Made by a program: the position numbers and the translations under genes
Shown: positions 56,270 to 64,000 of the stretch, piece after piece
How positions within the stretch are numbered: position 1 is the stretch's first letter
How the letters are laid out: every line of letters begins with the position of its first letter
Source of the DNA: Jannaschia maritima
GTDB taxonomy: Bacteria; Pseudomonadota; Alphaproteobacteria; Rhodobacterales; Rhodobacteraceae
Direction: 5' to 3'
Length of the DNA stretch: 64,000 nt
NCBI RefSeq assembly: GCF_030973515.1
Contig: NZ_JARGZA010000002.1
Span: 1 to 64,000, forward strand
The notes under the pieces: model-generated
What the model was told of the DNA's origin: nothing
What the model saw: the letters and a program-made list of their open reading frames with translations, nothing else
Databases searched by the model: none

Positions 56270-56736
56270 GCGGCCGCCGGAGATCCGTCGTCGAGATCGT
56301 TCTTCACGATCTCCTCGATCTCGTGAAGCTGGTGGTTGGTCAGCGTCTTGTCGATCGTGGCGATCAGCTTCTCCGCGACCTCCTTGTGCATCTCGTCGCG
56401 CACCACGCCCAGCACCTGGGGCGAGGCGACCAGCACGAGGTGATCGTACTTCCCGGCATGCGCCATCTTGTAGAGGCGATCCGCCAGATCGGACGCGAAC
56501 CGCTCCTTCTGCAACTCGTGGAAGTCCGTCTCGTCGTAGGCGTAGGTCCGGGGGCCCGTGCTTTCCGACTGGCGACCGCGGCGGTTCGCGGTCTGCTCGC
56601 GGTCGGGCGGGTTGTCCTCCGTTTCCTTGTCGACGACCTGCAGATGGGGATCCTCGTCGTCGGTCCGATTCACCAGGAACAGGGCCTTCTCGCTGTCGGC
56701 CACGACCACCAGCGTGCCGTTGCGCAGCTTGGTCAT
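56266..56736 (-). CDS. Host-attachment-type protein
   Basis: A 156-residue soluble protein matching the family first described as required for attachment of Agrobacterium to host cells: TLVVVADSEKALFLVN at the start, a middle block FHELQKERFASDLADRLYKMAHAGKYDHLVLVASPQVLGVV and a C-terminal DKTLTNHQLHEIEEIV. The fold is related to archaeal/eukaryal release factor eRF1 domains, but the codon- and GGQ-type motifs are missing. Its real role is unclear; stress or ribosome-linked functions have been suggested. It overlaps the preceding 78-residue gene by 4 bases. Confidence 0.85.
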   Translation of the reverse strand: MTKLRNGTLVVVADSEKALFLVNRTDDEDPHLQVVDKETEDNPPDREQTANRRGRQSESTGPRTYAYDETDFHELQKERFASDLADRLYKMAHAGKYDHLVLVASPQVLGVVRDEMHKEVAEKLIATIDKTLTNHQLHEIEEIVKNDLDDGSPAAA

Positions 56737-56969
56737 CGCTTCGGCCCCCCGGCGTCGTTGACGTCCTCGTTCTCCTCGTCGTGCTTCTTGGTCACGCGGG
56801 TCACGCCGCGGGCGCCCTGCGTGGTCGCGCGCATCAGCGCGTCCTCCGTGCCGACGTCCCGGGCGACCTCGCCCCCCGCCCGGCCCTGGTGGCTGGGCGT
56901 CTCGGGCATGCCTTCGATGAAGGCGTCGGTGTCGCGGGTTCCGTCTTGGGAGCGGTAGCGCTCGGCCAT
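56733..56969 (-). CDS. Small hydrophilic protein coupled to host-attachment-type gene
   Basis: A 78-residue highly charged protein (TRDTDAFIEGMPETPSHQGRAGG; ALMRATTQGARGVTRVTKKHDEENED) with no membrane helix, probably disordered. I do not recognise a family. GGAGAG precedes the ATG at 56969, and the stop overlaps the host-attachment-type start as ATGA, so the two are translationally coupled. It may be a partner or stress protein. Confidence 0.65.
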   Translation of the reverse strand: MAERYRSQDGTRDTDAFIEGMPETPSHQGRAGGEVARDVGTEDALMRATTQGARGVTRVTKKHDEENEDVNDAGGPKR

Positions 56970-57024
56970 GGGATCTCTCCGTTTGCAGGTTCGGGATCCG
57001 AACGCCCGGCATACGTCCCGGTTC

Positions 57025-57960
57025 CTAGGACGATCCATCGGTCGCACCGCCAGCGATGTCGATCGTCACGACCTCGGGCACGACGCCGAACCGCACCGGC
57101 AGTCCGGAACAGCCCAGCCCGCTCGACACGACGAGGTCGCGATCGCCCTCGCTGACATGACCTCGCGCGTATCGCGCACCGTGGCGGGACGGCACGAACG
57201 GCACCCATGGCCCGAACCGGATCTGCCCTCCATGGGTGTGGCCGCTGACCGTCAGGTCCACCCGCAGCGGCACGCGCGGAAAGACATCCGGTTGGTGGGC
57301 GCACAGGATCACGGGGGTTCCGTCGTCGGGGACGCCACCCAGGGTGGCGTCGAGGTCGTCCAGTCCAATGCGTCCCTCCGGACGGTGGAGGGCGCGCTGA
57401 TCCCCAAGCCCCGCCACCCACAAGGCCCTGTTCCTCACGGAAAGGCGGGCGGCGTCGTTGTGCAGAACGCGGATGCCGTGCCGTTCCAGCATCGCGCCCA
57501 TGCGCACGGGTGGAGCCCCCCGGGCTTGCGCCGCCGGGTCCTGCGTCCAGTCGTGGTCGCCCAGCACGGCAACGACGCCCCCCGGTGCCGACAGGCCGGA
57601 CAGGAGCGAGGCGATCCGGTCCGTCCAAAGGCGGGGCCACGTGCCGACGTGATCCGCCCGATAGTCGCCCAACAGCAGCACGACGTCCGGGGCCTGCGCA
57701 TTGGTCAACGCGACGATGCGTCGGATGCGCGCCGCGACCATATGGGGGCCGCCGGCATGCAGGTCCGCCACGACGGCGACGCGGACGTCGTGGCCCCGCG
57801 GCCATCGCGGCAGGGTCAGGGCATAGCGCTGCACCCGCAGGCGCCGGGGCTCGACGAGCAGCGCCCAGAGCGGTCCGACCACGGTCAGCCCGAACAGCAG
57901 GCCCGCCGCGACGGCGCGGCCCCCCGGACGCAGCCGCGGCCAGGGGATACCCAGCGTCAC
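57025..57960 (-). CDS. Metallophosphoesterase (YaeI-like)
   Basis: A 311-residue membrane-anchored phosphoesterase. One N-terminal hydrophobic segment (about 14-32) is followed by the calcineurin-like fold with metal ligands in VAVVADLHAGG, LLLGDYRAD, VLGDHDW (Asp in place of the usual Asn of GNHD) and SGHTHGGQI. Relatives hydrolyse phospholipids or UDP-diacylglucosamine-like lipids at the membrane; the substrate is not known here. The GTG at 57960 overlaps the sodB stop as GTGA, so the two are translated together. Confidence 0.85.
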   Translation of the reverse strand: MTLGIPWPRLRPGGRAVAAGLLFGLTVVGPLWALLVEPRRLRVQRYALTLPRWPRGHDVRVAVVADLHAGGPHMVAARIRRIVALTNAQAPDVVLLLGDYRADHVGTWPRLWTDRIASLLSGLSAPGGVVAVLGDHDWTQDPAAQARGAPPVRMGAMLERHGIRVLHNDAARLSVRNRALWVAGLGDQRALHRPEGRIGLDDLDATLGGVPDDGTPVILCAHQPDVFPRVPLRVDLTVSGHTHGGQIRFGPWVPFVPSRHGARYARGHVSEGDRDLVVSSGLGCSGLPVRFGVVPEVVTIDIAGGATDGSS

Positions 57961-58556
57961 ATGCGGGACGCCACGTTTTCCCAATCGACCAAGTTGTCCA
58001 GGAAGTTCGTCAGATAGGCGGGCCGCTTGTTGCGGAAGTCGATGTAGTAGGAATGCTCCCACACGTCGCAACCCAACAGCGCGGTCTGTCCGAAGCAGAG
58101 TGGGTTCACACCATTCTCGGTCTTAGTCACCTTCAGCGACCCGTCGCCGTCCTTCACCAACCAGGCCCAGCCGGAGCCGAACTGCCCGGCGCCGGCGGCC
58201 GAGAATTCGGACTTGAACGCGTCCACGCTGCCGAACGACTCCGCCAAGGCGGACTCCAGTTCGGATGGCATCGCGCTGTCGCCAGGACCCATCATCTCCC
58301 AGAACTGGTTGTGGTTCCACAATTGGCTGATGTTGTTGAAGATGCCGTTCTGCGCCACGGCGCCGGACTGATAGGTGCCCGTCACGATCTCCTCCAGCGA
58401 CTTCCCGTCCCATTCGGTGCCCGCGATCGCCTTGTTGCCGTTGTCGACATAGGCCTTGTGGTGGAGGTCGTGGTGGTACTCCAGCGTCTCGCGGGACATG
58501 CCCTTGTCGGCCAGCGCGTCGTGGGCGTACGGAAGGTCGGGAAGCTCGAAGGCCAT
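57957..58556 (-). CDS. sodB: Iron-type superoxide dismutase
   Basis: A 199-residue cytoplasmic dismutase that converts superoxide to oxygen and hydrogen peroxide. Metal ligands are His28 (YHHDLHHKAYVDN), His82 (LWNHNQFW), Asp164 and His168 (CDVWEHSYYIDFRNKRPAYL). The Gln in NNISQLWNH is in the position typical of iron rather than manganese enzymes, so iron is preferred, though cambialism cannot be excluded. AGGAG lies 7 bases before the ATG. It lies about 100 bases downstream of the broken GST gene. Confidence 0.95.
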   Translation of the reverse strand: MAFELPDLPYAHDALADKGMSRETLEYHHDLHHKAYVDNGNKAIAGTEWDGKSLEEIVTGTYQSGAVAQNGIFNNISQLWNHNQFWEMMGPGDSAMPSELESALAESFGSVDAFKSEFSAAGAGQFGSGWAWLVKDGDGSLKVTKTENGVNPLCFGQTALLGCDVWEHSYYIDFRNKRPAYLTNFLDNLVDWENVASRM

Positions 58557-58634
58557 GGCAGGCTCCTGTTCGTTTGGCTGTTCCACCCTCCATGTCGGGC
58601 CCGGGGCCGGGGCGTCAAGAGCACTGGGCCGCAA

Positions 58635-58657
58635 GCCCCCGGTGCGATCCCGGGGGC
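58635..58657 (-). terminator. Terminator-like hairpin after the GST pseudogene
   Basis: GCCCCCGG and CCGGGGGC pair perfectly (8 bp, 7-base loop), 4 bases after the end of the GST frame, followed on the minus strand by TTGCGG. It should separate the sarcosine oxidase transcript from sodB. Confidence 0.5.
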
Positions 58658-58660
58658 CAG

Positions 58661-59302
58661 TCAGACGGCGCGCAACTCGTCGTAGGACACCATCACGTGG
58701 TCGCGATAGGCCGGACGCTCGGTTAAGCGGCGGTAGTACGCGGCAACGTTCGGCAGATCGGGGCGCTCGATGTCCATGTCGTGATACCGGAACAGGACGT
58801 GGCCCAGCACGATGTCCGCGACGGTCAGCGCGTCGCCGGCCAGATACGGTCGATCGGACAGACGGTCGTCGGCGATGCGCAGCAACCCGGTCAGACGCGC
58901 CATCGCCGCCCGGATGGCGGGCTAGTCGCGCGCCGCCGGCGCGGTGCGCACGACCCGCCAGAAGATCGGCACCGTGAACGCCTGCGCCACCTCGACCTTG
59001 GCCCATTCGGCCCACCGATCCACGTCGCTGCGTCGTCCCAAGTCGCCCGGCCAGAACGGCGTCCCCAACGCGTGCCGGTTCGCGAGGTAGCGAAGGATCG
59101 CCGCCGATTCCCACAGCGTGACGTTGCCGTCGCGCAGGACCGGAACGGTCCGGTTGGGGTTCATCGCGACGAACTCGGGCGTATCGGTCCCGCCGTGCCG
59201 CCCGCCGACATCGTGCCGCGTGACGGGCAGACCGAGTTCGGCGATGGCCCACATCACGGCCTGGACGTTGGACGACGTCGCCCGACCCCAGACCGTCAAC
59301 AC
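58661..59302 (-). pseudogene. Glutathione S-transferase gene interrupted by an in-frame TAG
   Basis: Two halves of a GST lie in one reading frame. The first (from GTG 59302) has the thioredoxin-fold N-terminal domain: LTVWGRATSSNVQAVMWAIAELG, FVAMNPNRTVPVL and LWESAAILRYLANRH. The second has the all-helical C-terminal domain: LSDRPYLAGDALTVADIVLGHV and YYRRLTERPAYRDHV. They are parted only by a TAG at 58922-58924 with no frame change; sense codons continue directly across it (Arg-Asp-stop-Pro-Ala-Ile-Arg). One base change from CAG or GAG explains it. The truncated product would lose half of the substrate site. A sequencing error or amber suppression are the alternatives. The start lies 4 bases after soxG. 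Confidence 0.8.
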
Positions 59303-59306
59303 CCGG

Positions 59307-59813
59307 TCATGTCCCCGCCACGGCGGAGGCGGCGGCGTTGCGCAGCAACGCATCGGCGTAAGCAGCGACCGATCGGAAGCACACGACGCGCCAGCCACGA
59401 CCCTCGCACCAGCACGTGGCGGGGATCTGCGCCATGCGCGTGCGCCGCACCTCCGCGGGCTGCATCCGGGCGAAATCGACCGGCATCAGCTTGGTCAGCA
59501 CGCCCGCCGCGTCCAAGCCGGTCACGTCGAACGCGGCACGGGCATCGGATACGTCCACCACGGTCGCGAACGCGCCGGTCAGGCGTTCCTCCAGACGGTG
59601 CGCCAGGTCCGCCGTCCGCTCGACCGGGCACACGACCATGATCTCGTCGGGGGACATCCAGTTGGCGCGAAGGCCGCCCTGCGCCTCCGACATCCGCTGG
59701 TCGGGCGCGGCCAGCGCGCAGACCTCGCCCAGGGCGGGGCCCAGCACGTCCATCGCGCCGCGCAGGGTCAGCATCCCCATGCCCGTCACGCGCTCGACAC
59801 GGGCGTCAGGCAT
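59307..59813 (-). CDS. soxG: Sarcosine oxidase gamma subunit
   Basis: A 168-residue subunit of heterotetrameric sarcosine oxidase. It shares the fold of the C-terminal folate-binding region of the glycine cleavage T-protein, with MLTLRGAMDVLGPALGEV, LRANWMSPDEIMVVCP and a C-terminal CWCEGRGWRVVCFRSVAAYADALL. It supports binding of tetrahydrofolate so that the methyl group of sarcosine leaves as methylene-THF. The ATG at 59813 overlaps the soxA stop by 8 bases. Confidence 0.9.
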   Translation of the reverse strand: MPDARVERVTGMGMLTLRGAMDVLGPALGEVCALAAPDQRMSEAQGGLRANWMSPDEIMVVCPVERTADLAHRLEERLTGAFATVVDVSDARAAFDVTGLDAAGVLTKLMPVDFARMQPAEVRRTRMAQIPATCWCEGRGWRVVCFRSVAAYADALLRNAAASAVAGT

Positions 59814-62736
59814 CCTGCTTCTCCCCATCCGGGTCGTAGAAGACGGGGGACACGATCTCCGCGTCGATCGTCTTGCCGCGCGATCCGGTGAAGAACAGCA
59901 CCTGCCCCATCCGATCGGGCCCGCGGCGCACCAGACCCATCGCGATCCCATGCCCCAGCGTGGGCGAACGATAGGTCGACGTCACCCGCCCCTGGACCTT
60001 GCGCTGACCGTTCTCGTTCCTACCCTCGTCCAAAGCATAGGCACCATCGGGCAGGACGGACCCGTCCAACGTGCGCAGGCCGACCAGCTTCCAGCGGTCC
60101 GGATCGGTCATGTGCGTGCGCTGCTGACCGCGCTTGCCAAGGAAGTCGTCCTTCTTCTTGCTGATCGCCCAGTCCAGGCCCAAATCCTGCGGGATGATCG
60201 TTCCATCGGTCTCGTCCCCAATCATCACGAACCCCTTCTCGGCCCGCATGACGTGCAGCGCCTCCGTGCCATAGGGGGTGATCCCCAGGTCCGCGCCTGC
60301 CGCGGCGATCGCGTCCCACAGCTCGAGACCGTGGTTCGCGGGGACCGCGATCTCGTAGGACAGCTCGCCGGAGAAGCTGATGCGGAACACCCGCACCGGA
60401 ATGCCCGCCAACGTGCCCGCGCTCCATCGCATGAACGGCAACGTGTCCCGCGACACGTCCATGCCGCCCAGCCGTTCCAGCACCGTGCGGGCCTTCGGTC
60501 CGACCACGGCGATCTGCGCAAACTGCTCCGTCAGGTCGACGACGTGCACCTGCCAGTCGAACCACTCGGTCTGAAGCCAATCCTCCATCCATCCATGGAT
60601 GCGCTCGGCCCCGCCCGTGGTGGTGTGGCACAGCCAGACGTCGTCGGACAGGCGCGCGACCACGCCATCGTCGATCAGGAACCCGTTCTCGTCGCACATC
60701 AGGCCATAGCGACAGCGCCCGACGCCCAGATTCGACATCATGTTGGTATAGAGCATGTCCACGAAACGTCCCGCGTCCGGCCCGCTGACACGCAGCTTGC
60801 CCAAGGTGGAGGCGTCGAGCATGCCTACCCCGTTCCGCGTGGCCGCGATCTCGCGCGCCACGGCATCGGCGTGAGATTCCTTGCCCTGTGGGAAGCAATA
60901 CGGCCGACGCCACCGTCCCACCGGTTCCCAGAAGGCGCCTGCCTGTTCGTGGCGTTCGTGCATCGGCGTCCTGCGCAGCGGCTGGAACAGTTCGCCCGCC
61001 GCCTCGCCCGCAAGGGCGCCCAGGGTGACGGGGGTCCAGGGCGGCCGGAACGTCGTCGTCCCGGTCTGCGGGATCGGCTGGCCCAGCGCGTCCGACAGGA
61101 TCGCCAGGCCATTGATGTTCGACAACTTGCCCTGATCGGTCGCCATGCCGAGCGTGGTGTACCGCTTCGCATGCTCGACGCTTTCGAACCCCTCCTGGGC
61201 GGCGAGGCGGACGTCGCTGACCTTCACGTCGTTCTGGAAGTCCAGGAACGACTTGGCCCGCAGCGCATGGGGGGCGCCTTCGGGCATCTGCCAGACAGGC
61301 AGGATCGGGGCCGTCGCATGCTGCGCGACGTCGACCGCCAACCCCGCGAGCGTCAGGTCGCCGGAAGCGGCACCCGTGGTCGTGACGAACCCTGTCCCGT
61401 CGGCGCCGAGGGGCGGGCGGTCCGCGTCTGGGACGAACATCGCACGGCCCGCGTCCCATTGCAGCTTGCCGCCGCAATGCGACCACAAATGCACGACGGG
61501 GGACCAGCCGCCCGACATGGCGACCGCATCGCACTCGATCGTCTGCAGCACCTCGCCCTCGCCCGACTGCGCACAGGTCGCGACGCCGGTCACGGTCTTG
61601 CCGCCCAGGACCTTCGCCACGCCTCGTCCCATCTGGATGTCCACGCCCCGCTCGGCCACCCGGCGGGACAGTGCGCCATCCGCCTTCGGGCGGGCGTCCA
61701 GGATGGCGCGGACCTCCAGGCCCGCATTCAGAAGGGTCAGCGCGGTCCGATACGCGTCGTCGTTGTTCGTGACGATCACCGTACGCTCGCCCGGCGACAC
61801 GCCCCAGTTCACGACATAGTCCCGCACGGCGGAGGCGAGCATCACGCCGGGAACGTCGTTGCCCGCGAACGACAGGGGGCGCTCCAGCGCGCCGGTGGCC
61901 ACGACCACGCGCCCCGCCCGCACCCGCCACAGCCGTTCGCGCGGGCCGTCGCCATCCAGACGCTCGTTCAGCAGCACATAGCCGTGGTCATAGACCCCGG
62001 CCGCCTGACAGGACGGAATGCAGGTGACGTTTTCCGATGCATCGAGGGTTCGAAGTGCATCCCTGACCCAATCCTCGGCGGCTTGCCCTTCGACTACGTC
62101 GCCATCGACCGGGGCGCGGCCGCCCCAATGCGCGTTCTGTTCCACCAGGATCACGCGGTCGCCCCGATCGGCCGCGTCCTTCGCCGCGGCCAGACCCGCG
62201 ATCCCGCCACCCACGACCAGGGTGTCGCAGAACGCATACGTCGTCTCGTAGGTGTCGGCGTCCGGTTCGCTCGGCGCTTCGCCAAGACCGGCGGCGCGGC
62301 GGATGAACGGCTCGAACACGTGCTTCCAGAACGGCCGCGGCGATAGGAACGTCTTGTAGTAGAACCCTGCCGGCAGCCCCTTGGCCATCCAATCGTTGAC
62401 GATGCCCACATCCGTGTCCAGCGACGGCCAGGCGTTCTGCGATCGGCAGACCAGCCGATCGCGGGCAGGTTCCGTCGTCGCGCGGACGTTCGGCGTGAAG
62501 CGCCCGCCCTCCCCCACGCCGAGCAGCGCGTTCGGCTCCTCCGGCCCGGAAGCTACGACGGACCGGGGCCGGTGGTACTTGAAGCTGCGTCCCAGCAGCC
62601 GGTGCCCGTTCGCGAGAATGGCGGAGGCCAGCGTGTCCCCCTCGAACGCGCGGACGTAATAGGCGTCGAACCGCATCCCCAGCGGCCGCGCGCGGTTCAG
62701 CAGTCGGCCGCCCCGCTCCAACCGACGGGTGGTCAT
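59806..62736 (-). CDS. soxA: Sarcosine oxidase alpha subunit
   Basis: A 976-residue catalytic subunit that oxidises sarcosine to glycine with release of hydrogen peroxide and transfer of one carbon to tetrahydrofolate. An N-terminal ferredoxin-like segment (RPLGMRFDAYYVRAFEGDTLASAILANG) is followed by an NAD-binding Rossmann domain (DTLVVGGGIAGLAAAKDAADRGDR, near 171-194) and a C-terminal aminomethyltransferase (GcvT-like) domain of about 400 residues (CHTTTGGAERIHGW; FSGELSYEIAVPANHGLELWDAI). Length is normal. The ATG overlaps the soxD stop by 4 bases. Confidence 0.95.
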   Translation of the reverse strand: MTTRRLERGGRLLNRARPLGMRFDAYYVRAFEGDTLASAILANGHRLLGRSFKYHRPRSVVASGPEEPNALLGVGEGGRFTPNVRATTEPARDRLVCRSQNAWPSLDTDVGIVNDWMAKGLPAGFYYKTFLSPRPFWKHVFEPFIRRAAGLGEAPSEPDADTYETTYAFCDTLVVGGGIAGLAAAKDAADRGDRVILVEQNAHWGGRAPVDGDVVEGQAAEDWVRDALRTLDASENVTCIPSCQAAGVYDHGYVLLNERLDGDGPRERLWRVRAGRVVVATGALERPLSFAGNDVPGVMLASAVRDYVVNWGVSPGERTVIVTNNDDAYRTALTLLNAGLEVRAILDARPKADGALSRRVAERGVDIQMGRGVAKVLGGKTVTGVATCAQSGEGEVLQTIECDAVAMSGGWSPVVHLWSHCGGKLQWDAGRAMFVPDADRPPLGADGTGFVTTTGAASGDLTLAGLAVDVAQHATAPILPVWQMPEGAPHALRAKSFLDFQNDVKVSDVRLAAQEGFESVEHAKRYTTLGMATDQGKLSNINGLAILSDALGQPIPQTGTTTFRPPWTPVTLGALAGEAAGELFQPLRRTPMHERHEQAGAFWEPVGRWRRPYCFPQGKESHADAVAREIAATRNGVGMLDASTLGKLRVSGPDAGRFVDMLYTNMMSNLGVGRCRYGLMCDENGFLIDDGVVARLSDDVWLCHTTTGGAERIHGWMEDWLQTEWFDWQVHVVDLTEQFAQIAVVGPKARTVLERLGGMDVSRDTLPFMRWSAGTLAGIPVRVFRISFSGELSYEIAVPANHGLELWDAIAAAGADLGITPYGTEALHVMRAEKGFVMIGDETDGTIIPQDLGLDWAISKKKDDFLGKRGQQRTHMTDPDRWKLVGLRTLDGSVLPDGAYALDEGRNENGQRKVQGRVTSTYRSPTLGHGIAMGLVRRGPDRMGQVLFFTGSRGKTIDAEIVSPVFYDPDGEKQDA

Positions 62737-63035
62737 GTCGCGCCCTCCATCCGATCGCGTATCTCCGGCGGGCAATCGCCGCGCTGCGCGGGATAGGTGC
62801 CGAAGACCTGCATCGTCGCGGTGTCGCGGGCGGCGATGAACCACTTTCCGCAGCCATAGGCGTGGCGCCACCGTTCCAGCGTCGGCCCCTTGAGGTTCGG
62901 ACGCAGGAATAGGTACTCCTCGAAGGAATCGTCGTCGCTGCCCGGACCGTGGCGCGTCAGATGCGCCTCGCCGCCGGGCGAAAGCTCCGTTTCCTCGACG
63001 GTCAGGTCGCAATGAGGACAGTGCAGGCTCAGCAT
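62733..63035 (-). CDS. soxD: Sarcosine oxidase delta subunit
   Basis: A 100-residue zinc-binding subunit. The zinc ligands are visible as Cys6 and Cys9 (LHCPHCDL) and, further on, His57 and Cys62 (RHAYGCGKWF). Family blocks SFEEYLFLRPNLKGPTLERW and ARDTATMQVFGTYP are intact. It stabilises the complex. It overlaps soxA by 4 bases and follows the small membrane protein by 27 bases. Confidence 0.93.
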   Translation of the reverse strand: MLSLHCPHCDLTVEETELSPGGEAHLTRHGPGSDDDSFEEYLFLRPNLKGPTLERWRHAYGCGKWFIAARDTATMQVFGTYPAQRGDCPPEIRDRMEGAT

Positions 63036-63062
63036 GGCGTCACCGCCATGCGGATGCGGGCG

Positions 63063-63245
63063 TCAGTTGGCCAGCGCAGATTTCGTGACGGTGACGGCGG
63101 GCGCGTCGATGCGCACCTGGGGCGCGCCATAGAGCGACAGGTCCAGCGGACCGGCAAGGACGAGATAGAGGACGACCACCACCGCCACGCTGAACCCGCC
63201 GAGCAGGAAGTTGAGGCCTTGGGGACGGGAATGACCTTTGCGCAT
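63063..63245 (-). CDS. Small single-helix membrane protein inside the sarcosine oxidase operon
   Basis: A 60-residue protein with a basic N-terminus (MRKGHSRPQG), one transmembrane helix (about 12-31, LNFLLGGFSVAVVVVLYLVL) and a short outer tail (QVRIDAPAVTVTKSALAN). I do not recognise a family. It lies between soxB and soxD on the same strand with composition like its neighbours. No strong ribosome site is visible. It may tether or stabilise the oxidase at the membrane, which is speculation. Confidence 0.55.
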   Translation of the reverse strand: MRKGHSRPQGLNFLLGGFSVAVVVVLYLVLAGPLDLSLYGAPQVRIDAPAVTVTKSALAN

Positions 63246-63339
63246 CGCGAGAAATCCAGGGAGCGTTTCAATGCTGTAACGGGTAGCACGGAGACACCGT
63301 TCCGCCTAGCCGCATTCTGGGCAATGCGTGAACACGTCA

Positions 63340-64000
63340 TCAATGCGCGACCCCCGCAGCGACGGACTCGTCGATGAACCGCCCTTCCCGGAACCGGTCC
63401 AATCCGAAGGCCGCGCACAGTGGCGATGCGCCCGTCGCCATCAGTTCCGCAAACCCGAAGCCGGAGCCCGGGATCGCCTTGAACCCGCCCGTGCCCCAGC
63501 CGCAGTTGATGAACACGCCGTCGACCGGCGTCTTCGACAGGATAGGGGATCGGTCGCCGGTCACGTCCACGATACCGCCCCATTGGCGCAGCATCTTCAA
63601 CCGCGACAGGATGGGGAACGTCTCGACCAGGGCACGGACCGTCTCCTCCACGTGGTGGAAGCTGCCGCGTTGCGTGTATCCCGCATATCCGTCCGTGCCG
63701 CCGCCGATCACCATCTCGCCCTTGTCGGACTGCGACAGGTAGCCGTGCACGGTGTTGGCCATCACCACGATGTCCATGCACGGCTTGATCGGCTCGCTGA
63801 CCAGCGCCTGTAGCGGGACAGATTCCAACGGCAGCCGGAAGCCGGCCATGTCCGCAAGCACGGACGAATGGCCGGCCGCGACCAGCCCCAGCTTGCCACA
63901 GGCGATCCGCCCGCGGGTCGTGTTCACCGCCTGGACGCCGCCCGGACCGGTCTCGATGCCGGTGACCTCGGTGCTCTGCAGGATGTGCATGCCCATGTCG
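63340..64000 (-). CDS. soxB: Sarcosine oxidase beta subunit (3' part)
   Basis: The last 219 residues of the FAD-containing catalytic subunit; the gene continues past the window edge. Visible features are the covalent-FMN/FAD domain strands GIETGPGGVQAVNTTRGRIACGKLGLVAAGHSS, GEMVIGGGTDGYAGYTQRGSF, RQWGGIVDVTGDRSPILSKT and the C-terminal INCGWGTGGFKAIPGSG. In the complete enzyme it holds FAD and FMN. It leads the operon soxB - small membrane protein - soxD - soxA - soxG - GST relic, whose products fit degradation of methylated amines such as glycine betaine via sarcosine. Confidence 0.94.
   Translation of the reverse strand, partial: DMGMHILQSTEVTGIETGPGGVQAVNTTRGRIACGKLGLVAAGHSSVLADMAGFRLPLESVPLQALVSEPIKPCMDIVVMANTVHGYLSQSDKGEMVIGGGTDGYAGYTQRGSFHHVEETVRALVETFPILSRLKMLRQWGGIVDVTGDRSPILSKTPVDGVFINCGWGTGGFKAIPGSGFGFAELMATGASPLCAAFGLDRFREGRFIDESVAAGVAH

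Noticed and set aside
59416-62346. 976-codon plus-strand frame opposite soxA and soxG
   Set aside because: It is the antisense of two clearly homologous genes and contains no recognisable domain.

Overview
The window is a GC-rich chromosomal segment of an alphaproteobacterium, most probably a Rhodobacterales (Roseobacter/Rhodobacter-group) species. The evidence is the dusB(nifR3)-ntrB-ntrC-ntrY-ntrX order with NtrC lacking the sigma-54 contact motif, a fused ispDF gene, cckA next to recA and alaS, CtrA-type TTAA-N7-TTAA boxes, alphaproteobacterial GTTC-N7-GTTC type SOS boxes, an aglEFGAK alpha-glucoside locus and heterotetrameric sarcosine oxidase genes. No rRNA, tRNA, CRISPR, insertion sequence or prophage was seen; almost everything is core or metabolic. 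No gap between genes exceeds 300 bases.

Layout. 0-7 kb: MFS transporter, 5'-truncated 2-oxoglutarate oxygenase remnant, small outer-membrane beta-barrel with an Asp-rich loop, lpdA, a DUF924 protein, a second MFS transporter, queA. 7-14.5 kb: a large AsmA-like protein divergent from a PrxQ/Bcp peroxiredoxin, then an M23 peptidase-bactofilin pair and a glycosyltransferase. 14.5-26.6 kb (minus strand): prfB, alaS, recA (two SOS boxes), cckA (with a CtrA box in front), an RsmB-type methyltransferase, a CBS-domain protein, guaB, coaD and a 107-residue unknown. 26.7-33.8 kb: the ntr regulon operon. 34-37.5 kb: ispDF-pgpA-pncC converging on a Coq10-like gene and an unknown membrane protein. 37.6-46.6 kb: alpha-glucoside uptake and breakdown (aglEFGAK) divergent from a beta-glucosidase and glucokinase. 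46.7-51.8 kb: a tightly coupled chemosensory operon (STAS, cheY, cheA, cheW, cheR, cheY, unknown) with a CtrA-like box in front. 51.8-59.3 kb: Atm1-type ABC exporter, LysM protein, LOG-family hydrolase, host-attachment-type protein, a small unknown, metallophosphoesterase, Fe superoxide dismutase and a glutathione S-transferase broken by an in-frame amber codon. 59.3-64 kb: sarcosine oxidase soxG, soxA, soxD, a small membrane protein, and the 3' part of soxB running off the edge.

How parts connect. CckA is the top kinase of the CckA-ChpT-CtrA phosphorelay. A perfect CtrA box lies in front of cckA, and a near-perfect one lies in front of the che operon 24 kb away, which suggests feedback on cckA and CtrA control of the chemosensory system. 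The agl, bgl and glk genes form one route from glucosides to glucose 6-phosphate. Sarcosine oxidase makes hydrogen peroxide; a superoxide dismutase and a GST relic lie downstream.

Limits: no database search was possible. Family calls rest on motifs and gene order, and start sites on visible Shine-Dalgarno sequences and overlaps.
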